A stretch of 11,813 nucleotides of DNA from Larix sibirica (taxonomy: Eukaryota; Streptophyta; Pinopsida; Pinales; Pinaceae), in contig NWUY0303907044.1 of the NCBI GenBank assembly GCA_004151065.3, positions 1 through 11,813 of the forward strand, in the 5' to 3' direction. Of the stretch, positions 1-8,330 are shown piece by piece. The position numbers and the translations under genes are program-made. The notes under the pieces are model-generated. The model had not been told where the DNA came from and did no database searches. It saw nothing but the letters and a program-made list of their open reading frames with translations. How positions within the stretch are numbered: the stretch's first letter is position 1; each line of letters begins with the position of its first letter.

Positions 1-83
1 ATCCCAATGGCTAATTAACACCTAATAACATGTAAATAATGTCTAATTATCATTTTCCAATTAATTAAACAAAACAATTATGA

Positions 84-290
84 AAATGAGTGCAAGGGAA
101 TCAAAATTTCATCAATCCGAGTCTCAACTATAAGTTTATTGCAAGCTTCAACTCGCTTCTTAAAGTCATTGAGGGACACTTGGAAAATTTCTATTGGGGG
201 CATAAAAACCAATTGAATGTCATAACCTCCTGAAATTTTAATTGGGCAAGGTTGACATGAATCCAATGTCCACACACTCTATTAGTGAAT
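84..290. repeat. Single diverged unit of the ~358-bp satellite family (left copy)
   Basis: This stretch matches the satellite units at 9840-11813 in the same orientation. Shared landmarks, in order, are a 'gagtctcaactat' segment, 'ttcaactcgcttc', 'gggacacttggaaaatttct' (about 174-193), 'gggggcataaaaaccaat', 'cataacctcctg', and 'atgtccacacactc'. Similarity fades after about 290 and the rest of the unit (roughly 130-150 bp) is not found. Upstream of 84 the sequence is AT-rich and I cannot align it securely. The unit is probably an outlying or truncated copy left when other DNA entered the array. Confidence 0.8.
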
Positions 291-897
291 CCCTTAGATC
301 TCCCCCCAAAAATATACCTTTCCTACTCAACCTATGTGTCTAATACATGGCCTCTCTACAAAACAATAACCTTGAACCCTCTATCTTCATATGGGACAAT
401 ATGTTAGATCCAATCCTACTCTATCTATCTCCAAATTCCAATGGACTAATCCTACAACAAAATGTTGAGCTCACAAAATTCTCTTGAAGACAAGTGAGCC
501 CGAAACCTTAAACAAATATGGTGAGAAAATATCACATAAACCAAAATCCCATTGGACTCTACTTGTATGTTGAGTAGAGACCATCCAATGCCAAAACAAT
601 AACTACCAAGTGATTGAACACTTTAGACACCTCACCACACACTTGGCCCCAAGATACTATCCTAAGTGGCTACATCAATCAAACCAAGTCTACCTTGATC
701 CTAGGGAATGGTACACACATCCCATGCAACTAAAGGAAAGATCCTCTCTCTGCCATATTTGGATCACACTTTGTTATGCTTCAAGTGTTGTGGTTAGTGG
801 TCATAATACATATTTCTGAATGGATTTCTCCCAGCACTTAGTAACCACAAAAATCTAATTCCAAAAATTTTCACTAATGTTCGTGTTTTCACTTGTG
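291..897. other. AT-rich region with no recognised gene
   Basis: Both strands were read. The longest open stretch is 69 codons at 610-819 (+). It has no motif I recognise and no conserved neighbour, so it is not called as a gene. The only structure seen is the inverted repeat at 550-590. The region could be the lost 5' part of the copia element that starts to be recognisable at about 898, or unrelated intergenic DNA. I see no LTR start, primer-binding site or integrase or protease motif in it. Confidence 0.5.
550..590. repeat. Imperfect inverted repeat (41 bp, hairpin-forming)
   Basis: The outer arms are 'cattgg' (550-555) and 'ccaatg' (585-590). The inner arms are 'actctact' and 'agtagaga', around a 9-nt loop 'tgtatgttg' at 564-572. 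There is one mismatch within the inner arms and a 3-nt bulge between inner and outer arms on the right side. No function is visible. It could be a chance palindrome in AT-rich DNA or a remnant of a small foldback element. Confidence 0.5.
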
Positions 898-1815
898 AGA
901 AGAAATTAAAAAGGTCTCAAATATTTTGGTTGAAAGCACAATGTACTTGATGGGATGTGTAAGGCCTAACAGTGCATAAACAATGGTTATCATTAGAAAA
1001 TTATCATTTGTTAAGGTGGGAAAAATATGAGTGGTTGTGAAGGATATTTAGATATCTATAGGGAACAAATGATTACAACATATACTAATGATGGTCACAA
1101 CCAAAAAACTAGTTTTCTAAATTACAATGATGTAGATTTTCAAACAATGTTGACAACAAAAAACTAAACATGGTTTATGTGAGATTGAAATATTATTTAG
1201 CCAAGTTGGGATCCTTAACTTACTATCCTCTCATGAAGGGGCCCTTGTGTGGTGGTGCTATAATCAATTGAACCAATAAAAGGCTATAACTATAGCCTTG
1301 CCAAGCACAAAGGTTGAGTACATGGCAACAATGCAAACATGTAAGGAGGTGTTTCTCTTCAATAACTATGCACTGACATAAGAATTCAAATGGGAAGTTC
1401 CATTACTATACATTATAATAATTAGAATTCAATGCCACGAGCAAACAACAAGAGTTATCATGCCTAACAGAAACATACTCATTCATTAATGTTTCCTAAG
1501 GAAGATAATCTAGTTTGGAAAAGAGTTACCATTTAAGTGTAGCACTAAACATAAGAATTCAAATGGGAAATTCCATTACTATATTATAATGACATAAGAA
1601 TTCAAATGGGAAGGTTCATTACTATACATAATAATAATTAGAATGCAATGCCACATACTCATTCATTATTGTTTCATAAGGGAAATAATATAGTTTGTAA
1701 AAGAGTTACCATTTAAGTGTAGCACTAAACAAATGGATGTTTACTTGCTCACTAAGTTTAGGATTGGTGTCAAATTCCTATCATGTAGAGACTCCATAGG
1801 AATTTACAAACTAAA
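898..1815 (+). pseudogene. Ty1/copia polyprotein relic: reverse transcriptase C-terminus and RNase H
   Basis: The reading frame is broken by many stops and shifts, but the order of motifs is that of a Ty1/copia Pol 3' end. At about 904-975 there is a 'KKVS..LVESTMYLMGCVRPNSA' pattern, matching the family's VGSLMY..CTRPDIA block at the end of the reverse transcriptase. At about 1030-1075 a 'W..RIFRYL.GTNDY' pattern matches the linker to RNase H. At about 1118-1140 'YNDVDF' matches the D-A-D-W/F start of RNase H. At 1280-1356, 'KAITIALPSTKVEYMATMQT' followed by CKE is close to the family's 'ALST.EAEYMA..QA.KE'. 'NNKSYHA..KHTHS' at about 1440-1485 and 'CSTKQMDVYLLTKF' with 'VKFLSCRDSIGIY' at 1721-1805 match the RNase H tail. 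Gag, protease and integrase are not visible. The relic is non-functional. The tandem duplication at 1375-1730 lies inside it. Confidence 0.85.
1375..1730 (+). repeat. Tandem duplication inside the copia RNase H relic
   Basis: A block starting 'gacataagaattcaaatggg' at 1375 and ending 'agcactaaac' at 1550 recurs at 1591-1730. The second copy lacks about 35 nt (the 'gagcaaacaacaagagttat' part). Between them, 1551-1590 is a third, short copy of the first 40 nt. The block covers the RNase H stretch from the expected D-N-Q motif to the CSTK motif, so this protein region appears twice. The copies differ at several positions, so the duplication is not recent. Confidence 0.88.
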
Positions 1816-1870
1816 CTATTCAATAATTTTTATTGATCTAGTTGGTGAAGGAAGATTTAAAAGTGATCAC

Positions 1871-1882
1871 CAAGTTAGAGAT
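1871..1882 (+). other. Degenerate polypurine tract next to a 3' LTR
   Basis: The sequence 'caagttagagat' followed by 'tgtta' resembles the common plant copia arrangement, in which a purine-rich stretch ending in 'gagat' or similar is followed directly by an LTR beginning TGTT. It lies about 65 bp after the last RNase H motif, as expected for the priming site of plus-strand synthesis. Two pyrimidines interrupt the purine run, so it is decayed. The assignment rests mainly on position. Confidence 0.5.
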
Positions 1883-2109
1883 TGTTAAAGTGTGGTGCAT
1901 AGTTAAGTCATATTTATACAAGTTAGAATTGTTAAATCTTGGTGGACAAACATTCTCGACAAGTTAACCTAATCCAACAGAGATCGATCAAGTTGTGGTT
2001 GATATGACCAACCGAAGAGACCTAACAATATTTTTCTTAATCCATATAAACAAACCCATATACAAATGAGCTGACATAACAATAGTAAAAATATAAAACC
2101 ACTTTGATG

Positions 2110-2117
2110 TATAAATA
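2110..2117 (+). promoter_or_regulatory. TATA-like motif within the putative LTR
   Basis: 'tataaata' occurs 227 bp into the putative LTR on the + strand, the strand of the copia relic. Position and orientation fit a retrotransposon promoter, but the surrounding DNA is very AT-rich, so a chance match is quite possible. Confidence 0.35.
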
Positions 2118-2155
2118 CATATACTTCAATATTAAAATGTACACAAGTATATAAG

Positions 2156-2175
2156 ATATCTTGAAATCAAGATAT
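2156..2175. repeat. Perfect inverted repeat with 2-nt centre
   Basis: 'atatcttga' (2156-2164), 'aa', then 'tcaagatat' (2167-2175) form a perfect 9-bp stem around a 2-nt centre. It lies about 40 bp after the TATA-like motif of the putative LTR. It could mark a protein-binding dyad or an RNA hairpin in the LTR transcript, or be accidental. Confidence 0.6.
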
Positions 2176-2520
2176 AACAAGTTGTTGCATTATTCTTTGG
2201 ACAAATAGGTCATAGTATATAATGTATAACAATAAGCACAAGAATTTTGTCTTCAAATTATTTGTGTATTTGTGAATCTGCATGATATCCATTGGTTCCC
2301 ATTATGCATATAGATCTACATTGATGTGATGTTTTAATGTTGATGTTGTTCTAATTTATATTATAGCATGTCAATGTGGATTTTGAACATGTAATATTAT
2401 AATTAACATATGGCATTAGAATATGCTTTTCCTTGGCAGTCCTTAGAATTATGAATACATTGGTTGAGAACAAAGTGAAGGAAAATTTTAATTTTATTAT
2501 AAAATGGAAAATGAAAATAT

Positions 2521-2537
2521 TAGGACACCATGCTATT
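2521..2537. repeat. LINE target-site duplication, 3' side copy
   Basis: 'taggacaccatgctatt' is identical in all 17 bases to 9725-9741. It abuts the A-rich 3' tail of the LINE. The two T bases at 2536-2537 run into the tail (T2538-2541), so the boundary is uncertain by up to two bases. Confidence 0.95.
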
Positions 2538-2552
2538 TTTTGTTGTTGTTGT
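2538..2552 (-). other. LINE 3' tail, (ACA)n followed by A-run
   Basis: On the element's strand the end reads 'acaacaacaacaaaa', a short trinucleotide tail rather than a long pure poly(A). This is the expected site of target-primed reverse transcription, immediately next to the target-site duplication. Up to two more A bases could belong to either the tail or the duplication. Confidence 0.85.
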
Positions 2553-3036
2553 AAATAAACACTATACATTATTGCTGGAAAAAGTACATAGCTTGTCTCA
2601 CAGAGTCCTCAAAATCACTGACATTCCCGACCAAAAACAACCAAAAAAGAATCTTGACAGAGTTCTCATAGAGTCCTCAAAATCACAGACCTTCCCAACC
2701 AAAAACAACCAAACAAGAATCTTGACATAGACATACTGATCATAAAAGTTGACCTCAGAACTCCTAAACACCGATATCATTCAAAGCAGCTTGAAGAGAT
2801 CACAAAATAGAACCAACTAAAAATGCCCACAGAGGCACAAAAAGAGCCATCAGTACCCAAAAATTATCAAGGGGCCAAAGGCGTAGAGACCTCACCGCAG
2901 CTATCCAGGTTCGGCTGCGCTCTAGTAGACTTCATCTTCTCCTTATCGACGTGAGCCATGGTATCCGTGGAATTCCTGTTGCTTCTGCGACCGATGCCCC
3001 CAGGCTCCGCTTATTCCACACCCTAGATGTAAAAGG
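2553..3036 (-). other. LINE 3' untranslated region
   Basis: This is the stretch between the end of the ORF3 candidate (stop at 3037-3039) and the tail. It is T-rich on the element's strand, has no long open frame that looks like protein, and includes the 68-bp tandem repeat at 2603-2730. The open frames of about 60-72 codons here sit in low-complexity sequence and are not called. Confidence 0.7.
2603..2730 (-). repeat. 68-bp tandem repeat in the LINE 3' UTR (about 1.9 copies)
   Basis: 'gagtcctcaaaatcac' begins at 2603 and again at 2671, a period of 68 bp. Both units continue with a 'ttccc.accaaaaacaacc' segment and an 'aagaatcttgaca' segment, with a handful of differences. On the element's strand the units are G/T-rich. 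Short tandem units near the 3' end occur in some LINEs and may help the reverse transcriptase recognise the RNA, but that role is inferred here. Confidence 0.92.
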
Positions 3037-3521
3037 TTATTCCCAATTTTTAGCAATTGCGTTAATTTTCATATGCATGACTCGGTTGTCCGAGTTGTGA
3101 GCCTTCCAGGACCTGATAGGCTCTTCATCACCCTGGTGTTTATTGAGAGAGTCCATCATGACATGCGCTAGTAAATTTTTAGTGACCCAATAAGTCATGA
3201 TCAGACGCTCGTAGGCCGAAGCGCGACTCACACTAGAACCAGGGTCTACCACCCAGTCCTCCACATCGCGGTGCCCTCCATTGGAAGTGCTTGCACAGTA
3301 TCCGAAATATCCTTTTCCACAACATCAATTTCATCCCTGATCAGCGGTGGGATGCGACCGCGAAAGAAAGATGCGGCCTCCTGAGCTCTAGATTTTGTAG
3401 AAGCATGAGTCACCCAACTCTGCCACTCACTTCGCTCTTCATTAACCTCTCCCTCGGCTTGTTGACCGCCACCCTTAGAACGCTTCAAATCACCATATTT
3501 ATAACTACGTTTAGGATCCAT
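3037..3521 (-). pseudogene. Candidate third ORF of the LINE, unknown function, one frameshift
   Basis: I do not recognise this protein. It opens at ATG 3521 with MDPKRSYKYGDLKRSKGGG and runs 91 codons to a stop at 3246. A 1-nt shift near 3250-3262 lets the frame continue from 'VEDWVVDPGSS' to '..INAIAKNWE' and a TAA at 3037, about 165 codons in all. The predicted protein is hydrophilic: a basic, Gly-rich start, then an acidic/Gln middle, then a more mixed C-terminal part. No membrane segment, zinc motif or known catalytic signature is seen. The frame is also open upstream to the stop at 3582. It lies about 560 bp after the RNase H end, inside the LINE and on its strand. It could be a LINE-specific ORF3, a captured host fragment, or a chance open stretch. 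Confidence 0.4.
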
Positions 3522-4082
3522 AGCAATCTCCCAAGGAAGATTAGGTGGCCGAACCCAGGAAAACCACCCACACTCAAACTCCTAGAAACACTTGACACCT
3601 TCTTTGAGAAAGAAATTAGTCGGGAAGAAAAGAGAATTAATGGAAATGTAGGGAAACACATCCACATTTAAAACCCAAAGCGTCATAATGGAAATAACAG
3701 AGTAGTTATGAGCATTCGTCACTGGATACGGGTCAACAATCATGGATTTGAGCATCCCACGAAGTGAAATGAAAAATATGCTAATGGCAGTACACAGTGT
3801 CCTGTACAAATCCCGTCTACCAGATTTCCTATGCCTTGATCTATGCCTTCTTATGCTTACGACAGATCTCGAGGAAACCTCACATGTCATTCTTCTCATG
3901 ATTGCACCTAGACACAAGGCACTCCCATAACTGATCCCAACCGACTTCTGTCACTGGCGTTGTTAGTGGGAACCATCACCGCCAGCTGTCTACTACTTTC
4001 CAGGACGGACTCTGCCAAGTGGTAGCAATTCATGGACCATTGTTCATGTCGAAAGTCTGCCATGGTTCCAAACTTGAGTGCC
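3522..4082 (-). other. LINE region between RNase H and the ORF3 candidate
   Basis: No recognised domain. One frame is open for 111 codons (3917-3582), in phase with ORF2, and rich in Ser, Arg and hydrophobic residues. Another frame is open at 4093-3908 with a plausible-looking string (HEQWSMNCYHLAESVLESSR). It directly overlaps the end of the RNase H reading and could be the true C-terminal extension of ORF2 after a 1-nt shift near 4085-4100. Neither reading can be confirmed without related copies. Confidence 0.4.
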
Positions 4083-4094
4083 CTACCAGCCAAA

Positions 4095-4496
4095 ATACCC
4101 TGGTTTCACAAGGAGGTCTTCCACCTTATTGGCCTCCCTTTTTACGTGGGATAAGGAAATGGCAGAATGATTTGCGATGAGCGTCCTCAAGTATTCCAGA
4201 CGATCTAAAAGATGCCAACTAGACGATACCTTCTCCAGAGATTGACCACATAACAGTTTCTTGGCCATTTGAACAATAATCTGGGAGTCACCTTCCAAAA
4301 TCGCTGGCAACCAAGCTTCTCTGAGAACCATATTAATTCCCTGGATGAGACCTTCCAACTCAGTTGAGTTTTTGGAGTCATGACCAATGGAACCAAAGAA
4401 AAATTTTAGGATGATGCTTGAAGAATTCCTACAAACCCATCCAAATCCATCCAATCTAGGGTTTCCATGAGAAGCGCCATCAAAGTTGATTTTGAA
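4095..4496 (-). other. ORF2 domain: RNase H (RVT_3 type), intact frame
   Basis: The domain starts at 'FKINFDGASHGNP' (4496) and ends near 'KREANKVEDLLVK' (about 4100). All four expected acidic positions are visible: Asp in FDGAS (4479-4481), Glu in STELEG, Asp in EGDSQ, and the last Asp in the HVKREANKVED segment. There is no stop or frameshift over about 130 codons, which makes it the best kept enzyme domain of the element. It would remove RNA from RNA:DNA hybrids. Plant L1 ORF2 proteins of this class commonly end with such a domain. The preservation is probably chance, since the flanking domains are dead. Confidence 0.92.
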
Positions 4497-4859
4497 CCCA
4501 GAAGAAAGGGGAGGTGACCAAGGAATTAGGATGCTAGGTCAACAAATCCTCTCTTTCCTCCCGAGCCCATCCAATTCAGCTTTTCCTAGATCCCATCCAG
4601 CCGTGATTCACAATTCCGCAACTGATAAATCCTTATCCTTGTCACCCCACTAAGAGCTTCTGATAGTTTCTTTCATATTATTGACAAGTTTCATCCAGAT
4701 CTCCTCTTCCTTATGACTTTTATCATGGAAGATACGCTCATTCCTCTCCTTACAAATAGTCCAGATCACCATACCCGGAAACATTTGCTAGAGAGTTCCA
4801 ATGATTGGATTCGAAAAATATTTTAAATCCCACATCTTTAGAGATTGATCTGGTTGTCC

Positions 4860-5210
4860 TCTAGCCCGGTTGATTCTCCTAAAAATCAAAGCACCTTTGT
4901 CTCACAGAGAAGAAGAAAAAGGGAAAGAGTCTAATAAGTGGCCCACAGTCTCCTTCGAATTGAGGCAAAGAGTACAATGAGAAGGTCCCAAGATCCCTCA
5001 CTTACTCAGGTTCTCACTTGTCAGAATTCTCTTCCACACCACCAGCCAACAAAACACAACAATTTTAGGCCAGATGTTCATTCCCCAAATTTTTTTCCAA
5101 GTGATATCCTCATCTTCCTCACCCTCGATTAGAGCTTCATAAGCTTCCTTGATACTGAAGGTGCCTTTATGAGAGAAACCCCACCACAGCTTGTCAGGGG
5201 CATTATTAAT
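4860..5210 (-). other. ORF2 domain: zf-RVT-like region
   Basis: After a linker that includes 'GGLGIRDPEVLSEVYGSKIWW' (about 5690-5628), the frame shows the usual zf-RVT pattern: 'FSIKEAYEAL', 'WKKIWGMNIWPKIVVFCWLV', 'RILTSENLSK', then 'CTLC' and 'ETVGHLL'. The last expected cysteine, in 'DSFPF', is Phe, so the zinc site is likely incomplete. Stops at 4998 and 4902 interrupt the domain. It is a standard plant L1 module between RT and RNase H. Confidence 0.85.
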
Positions 5211-5852
5211 CCTAATAAACCTCTCCTGCAAAGTTGATTCAAAAGGGCGAAGATTCTCAGCCGAGGTGAGGCCTTCCCAACACACACATTTCAACCATTT
5301 CCTCTGTCTTTCCTGAGCTAGATTCTTCCAATATTGGCACACTTTAGTCTTTCCTTCAGCCATCCCTCTATCCCTGATTTCCTGCCAACGAGGATCATCC
5401 CCGAGTTTGGGGAGCTAGTTCCAAGAGTCGTCCCAAAAGTTGGCCATCGCACCATCATGGATATCCCAAAAGCAGTAGTTTTGTACAACCTTTCGTCCCG
5501 AGAAATCTTTTAACCAAATGTGAGACCCATTCTTCTCCTCATTGTATTTGATCAAATGCCCCAACTCTCTATCCCTGACATATTTAGTATGCCACAAACA
5601 TGCCCAAGGCTCGGATCTGTGATGACACCACCTCCACCATATTTTTGAACCATACACTTCGCTCAGTACCTCGGGATCCCTAATGCCTAGGCCTCCTTTT
5701 TCCTTAGGTTTGCAAATTTTTTCCCATCCCACCAGCGCAAATTTTGCCTTAATTTCCCTGCCTCACCAGAGAAAATTTCTCTAGATGCCATGTATTTCCT
5801 TAAGAATGAACTTGGGGGCTGAAAGCATCGAAAATAGATAGACCCGCATATC

Positions 5853-6960
5853 CTAGAGAACAGTCTTGACTAAAATCAAACGGCTAGGAAGGTTTAGGGG
5901 ACGTAGAGTCCAACTGGCCAATTTTCTCCTCATGCTGTCTAGCAGGTCTTGCCAAGAGATCTTGCGAATCGTTCCTTCTGCCAGCGGGACCCCAAGGTAT
6001 TTAGAAGGGAAAGATCCATGGGTAAAGCCAAGAATTCTTAAAATGTTACATTGAGTAGGCCCAGGAGTGTTAAAGAAAAACACCTAATATTTTTTCGGAT
6101 TAACTTCAAGCCCTGAAGCCTTTGCAAAAAGTACAAGATTCTTATTAAAGGCACGGGCCTCTTCTTCATCCACAAATTGCTGGTGCATTTTCTTATCCAT
6201 ACCCTCATGAAGTTGAATCCCCCAAATCCCTCCATCAACAACTTGGGACTGTAGAAGCTTGCTCAGCCCTTCTGCCATTAAGATAAAGAGAATAGGGGAG
6301 GGAGGATCTCCTTGACGAATACCTCGCGACGCTTGTAGAAGTTTGGTTGGAGCCCCATTAAGAAGGATAGAAAAAAAGGGCGTAGAAACTAGATTCATAA
6401 TCCAAGCCACCTAGTCCCTATCAAAACCAAAAGCCTGCAAGATGCACCACATATACTACCAGCTGATTTTATCGTAGGATTTGGATATGTCTAATTTTAC
6501 TAGCATGCCTGGTTTCTTAGTGACCTTCAGAGAATGCATGGTCTCTTGAACCAAGATAATACCATCAACAATTTCTCTGCCCTCCACAAATCTCGATTGC
6601 TCAGGACTGATCAGAATAGGGAGAAGAGGCTTGAGCCGGTTGGCAATAACCTTAGTGATGATTTTATAGATAACATTGCACAGGGCTATCGGTCTAAACT
6701 TTCTAGGAGTATCAGCACCTTCTTCATTCAGAATGAGAGATAAGAAAGTGGCATTGAAAGCTTTTAAAACCCCACAACTGCTACGTGATTCCTCCACAAT
6801 CTGGTGAACTTCTTCCTTGATAAGATCCCAAAAGAAATGGAAAAAGTTAGTAGTGAACCCATCATGACCAGGAGCTTTCCCTAAATCCATATGATGCACG
6901 GCCTCCTCAAATTCCTGCATTGAAACAGGTTTTCTCAGCATCTCATTGTGCTCCCTAGAA
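5853..6960 (-). other. ORF2 domain: non-LTR reverse transcriptase (catalytic motif damaged)
   Basis: The N-terminal RT blocks are clear: 'FLSLILNEEGADTPRKFRPI' then 'ALCNVIYKIITKVIANRL' (about 6750-6620), 'PEQSRFVEGREIVDGI' and motif A 'VKLDISKSYDKISW' (about 6500-6459) with its Asp. Motif B is 'SRGIRQGDPPSPILF' at about 6330-6285. The motif C block is abnormal: 'MHQQFVD' (to 6168) is followed at once by 'EEEARAFNKNL', so the second Asp of the FADD-type motif and about ten following residues are missing without loss of frame. 'FAKASGLEVNPKK' then follows as normal, then a stop at 6084. The thumb-like segment 'KYLGVPLAEG...RKLASW' is readable at 6020-5905. Stops at 6456, 6411 and 6084 break it further. 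Confidence 0.92.
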
Positions 6961-7557
6961 ATAAGCCGAGGGATGAGACCAGAGATTTTGGCTATGTCAT
7001 GGCTATGGTCAACACAATCCTCTTTTAGAACATCCTCAAAGTGGTTAATTAATTCCTCCTCAATTTCTCCTCTGGTCTCCACCTGTCCCCCATTGATTTT
7101 TTGAATCTTGAGGATCTTAGACCGGTGGCGATTTTGGATAACAGTGTTGTGGAAGAACTTAGTGTTCCTTTCCCCCTCTTGAAGTCACTGATTTCGAGAT
7201 TTTTGCTTCCAGTAAATCTCCTCTTGCCTCTCACGAGCCTCCAGACACTCCAATCTCTTGTTCTCTTAAATACTCATCCCATCCCTCCTCCATGCCGTGC
7301 TGATAAATGAGTTCTAAATCCTCACTTAGTTTTTTCTTTTCCTGGAAGATATTTCCAAAACCATCCTTGTTCCATGTACGAATCTTAGATTTCAGGGCCT
7401 TGAGTTTCTGCTGGAATTGATACATGCTAGAACCCTCAGGGGGGACCACCTCCTGCCACCATTGTCCCACCAGGTCTTTGAAATATTTATGCTCCAACCA
7501 TATTTGCTCAAATCGAAAAGGTCTATGGAGATGGGTATTTGAATGGTCCCAGATCAG

Positions 7558-8253
7558 ACAAACATGCCAATGGTTAGAGCCCGCCGTCGGAAGGACACTG
7601 GCATTGACCTCTCCCATCCCACGAGCAATATCTTCAGTGGCTAAGAATCTATCTAGCCTGGATGCAACCAGATGACTACCACCGCGTTTTTTATTCCAAG
7701 TGTACCATCCATTGCCAGTTTCCACGTCGATGAAAGGACTAAGGCTAAGTACATCACGCAAGTTTTCTTGGAATCTGTCCAGAATCCTTCGACCACCATT
7801 TTTCTCATTCAGAGAGGAGATCAGGTTGAAGTCCCCACCAATAATCCACGATCCCTCCCCAGCTTGAACAGATAAACAGGATAAGAATAGAAGGAATGCC
7901 TCCTTATGAGGGGCTGCACTCAGACCATAGACATTCACCAGAGTGCCAAATACCCCCGAAGTAATCACTAAAAAATAGGAAGTTAAAGAAAACCTGTTAG
8001 CCCTCCAATTGGATAGGTGACTAGAGTGAGGCCTCCATAGAACTGCCAAACCTCCTGCCATGCCATTGGCATCAATTTCCATCACCTCACATCCTTTCCA
8101 ATTTTTTTCCCCTACTCTCTCCATTGTTGCTGAAGAGCATTTGGTTTCTTGTAAAAATAGTACATCAAGTTTTTCCTGCTTCACCTTTCTAGATAAAGTT
8201 TTTAGTTTCCATGGGTGATTACACCCCCTAATGTTCCAGGAAACTGTCTTCAT
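7558..8253 (-). other. ORF2 domain: APE-like endonuclease (EEP superfamily)
   Basis: Residues 1-232 form an uninterrupted endonuclease/exonuclease/phosphatase fold. Visible active-site residues are Asn7 (SWNIRG), Glu36 (FLQETK), Tyr109 (NVYG), Asp141 and Asn143 (GGDFN), and His228. The residue before that His, normally Asp in the SDH motif, is Asn227 (codon 7573-7575, AAC). The change is a single G-to-A step from GAC. In this family that Asp orients the catalytic His, so activity is probably lost or strongly reduced. The open frame continues past the domain through a linker with many charged residues to about residue 335. Confidence 0.93.
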
Positions 8254-8330
8254 TAGGAAACTTTGTTAACTTCCGACAAGGCCGCCCTAATCATCGAATA
8301 CTGACCAGACTCTATTAGTTTAACACCTAT
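8254..8330 (-). other. ORF1-ORF2 spacer of the LINE
   Basis: 77 bp separate the ORF1 stop (8331-8333) from the ORF2 ATG (8251-8253). I see no obvious structured element in it. ORF2 would have to be translated from the same RNA by reinitiation or internal entry, as in other bicistronic LINEs. Confidence 0.7.

Larger units (their letters stand above)
1883..2520 (+). mobile_element. Putative 3' LTR of the copia relic (right end undefined)
   Basis: An LTR would start with TG at 1883 ('tgttaaag'), right after the degenerate polypurine tract. Inside are AT-rich sequence, a TATA-like motif at 2110-2117 and a perfect inverted repeat at 2156-2175, all compatible with LTR promoter and 3'-end structure. 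No matching 5' LTR exists in the window and no clear 'CA' terminus plus host duplication was found, so the right border is open. The LTR may continue to the LINE insertion point and perhaps resume at 9742. If so, the LINE is nested in the LTR. No gene is visible across this stretch. Confidence 0.45.
4083..8253 (-). pseudogene. LINE ORF2: endonuclease, reverse transcriptase, zf-RVT, RNase H (broken)
   Basis: ORF2 encodes the enzyme that nicks target DNA and copies the LINE RNA onto it in the nucleus. The chosen start is ATG 8253 (MKTVSWNIRG), the typical beginning of an L1 endonuclease. Frame 1 runs to a frameshift near 7243-7249. From there one single frame carries all downstream domains to the stop at 4083, about 1390 codons in total, normal for plant L1. 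In-frame stops lie at 7185, 6456, 6411, 6084, 5853, 5781, 5763, 5415, 4998, 4902, 4788, 4650, 4608 and 4539 (lowest coordinate of each codon). Judged from the residues usual at those sites, most replace Trp, Gln or Arg, as C-to-T decay would produce. The start lies 77 bp after the ORF1 stop. No function is possible from this copy. Confidence 0.95.

Noticed and set aside
78-275. 65-codon minus-strand frame as a gene
   Set aside because: It falls inside a satellite unit and resembles the frame at 10207-10407 only because the repeats are related.
610-819. 69-codon open frame on + strand
   Set aside because: No recognisable motif, no homologous neighbour, and a length expected by chance. It is not supported as a gene.
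1883-2520. A complete LTR with both ends defined
   Set aside because: The left TG and tract are plausible, but no second LTR, no primer-binding site and no clear right terminus are in the window.
3291-3671. 126-codon open frame on + strand
   Set aside because: It is antisense to the LINE and overlaps the ORF3 candidate. The sequence shows no domain, so it is more simply a shadow. The minus frame agrees with the element's strand.
7424-7875. Two + strand open frames opposite the endonuclease domain
   Set aside because: They are antisense shadows of a well-recognised endonuclease frame.
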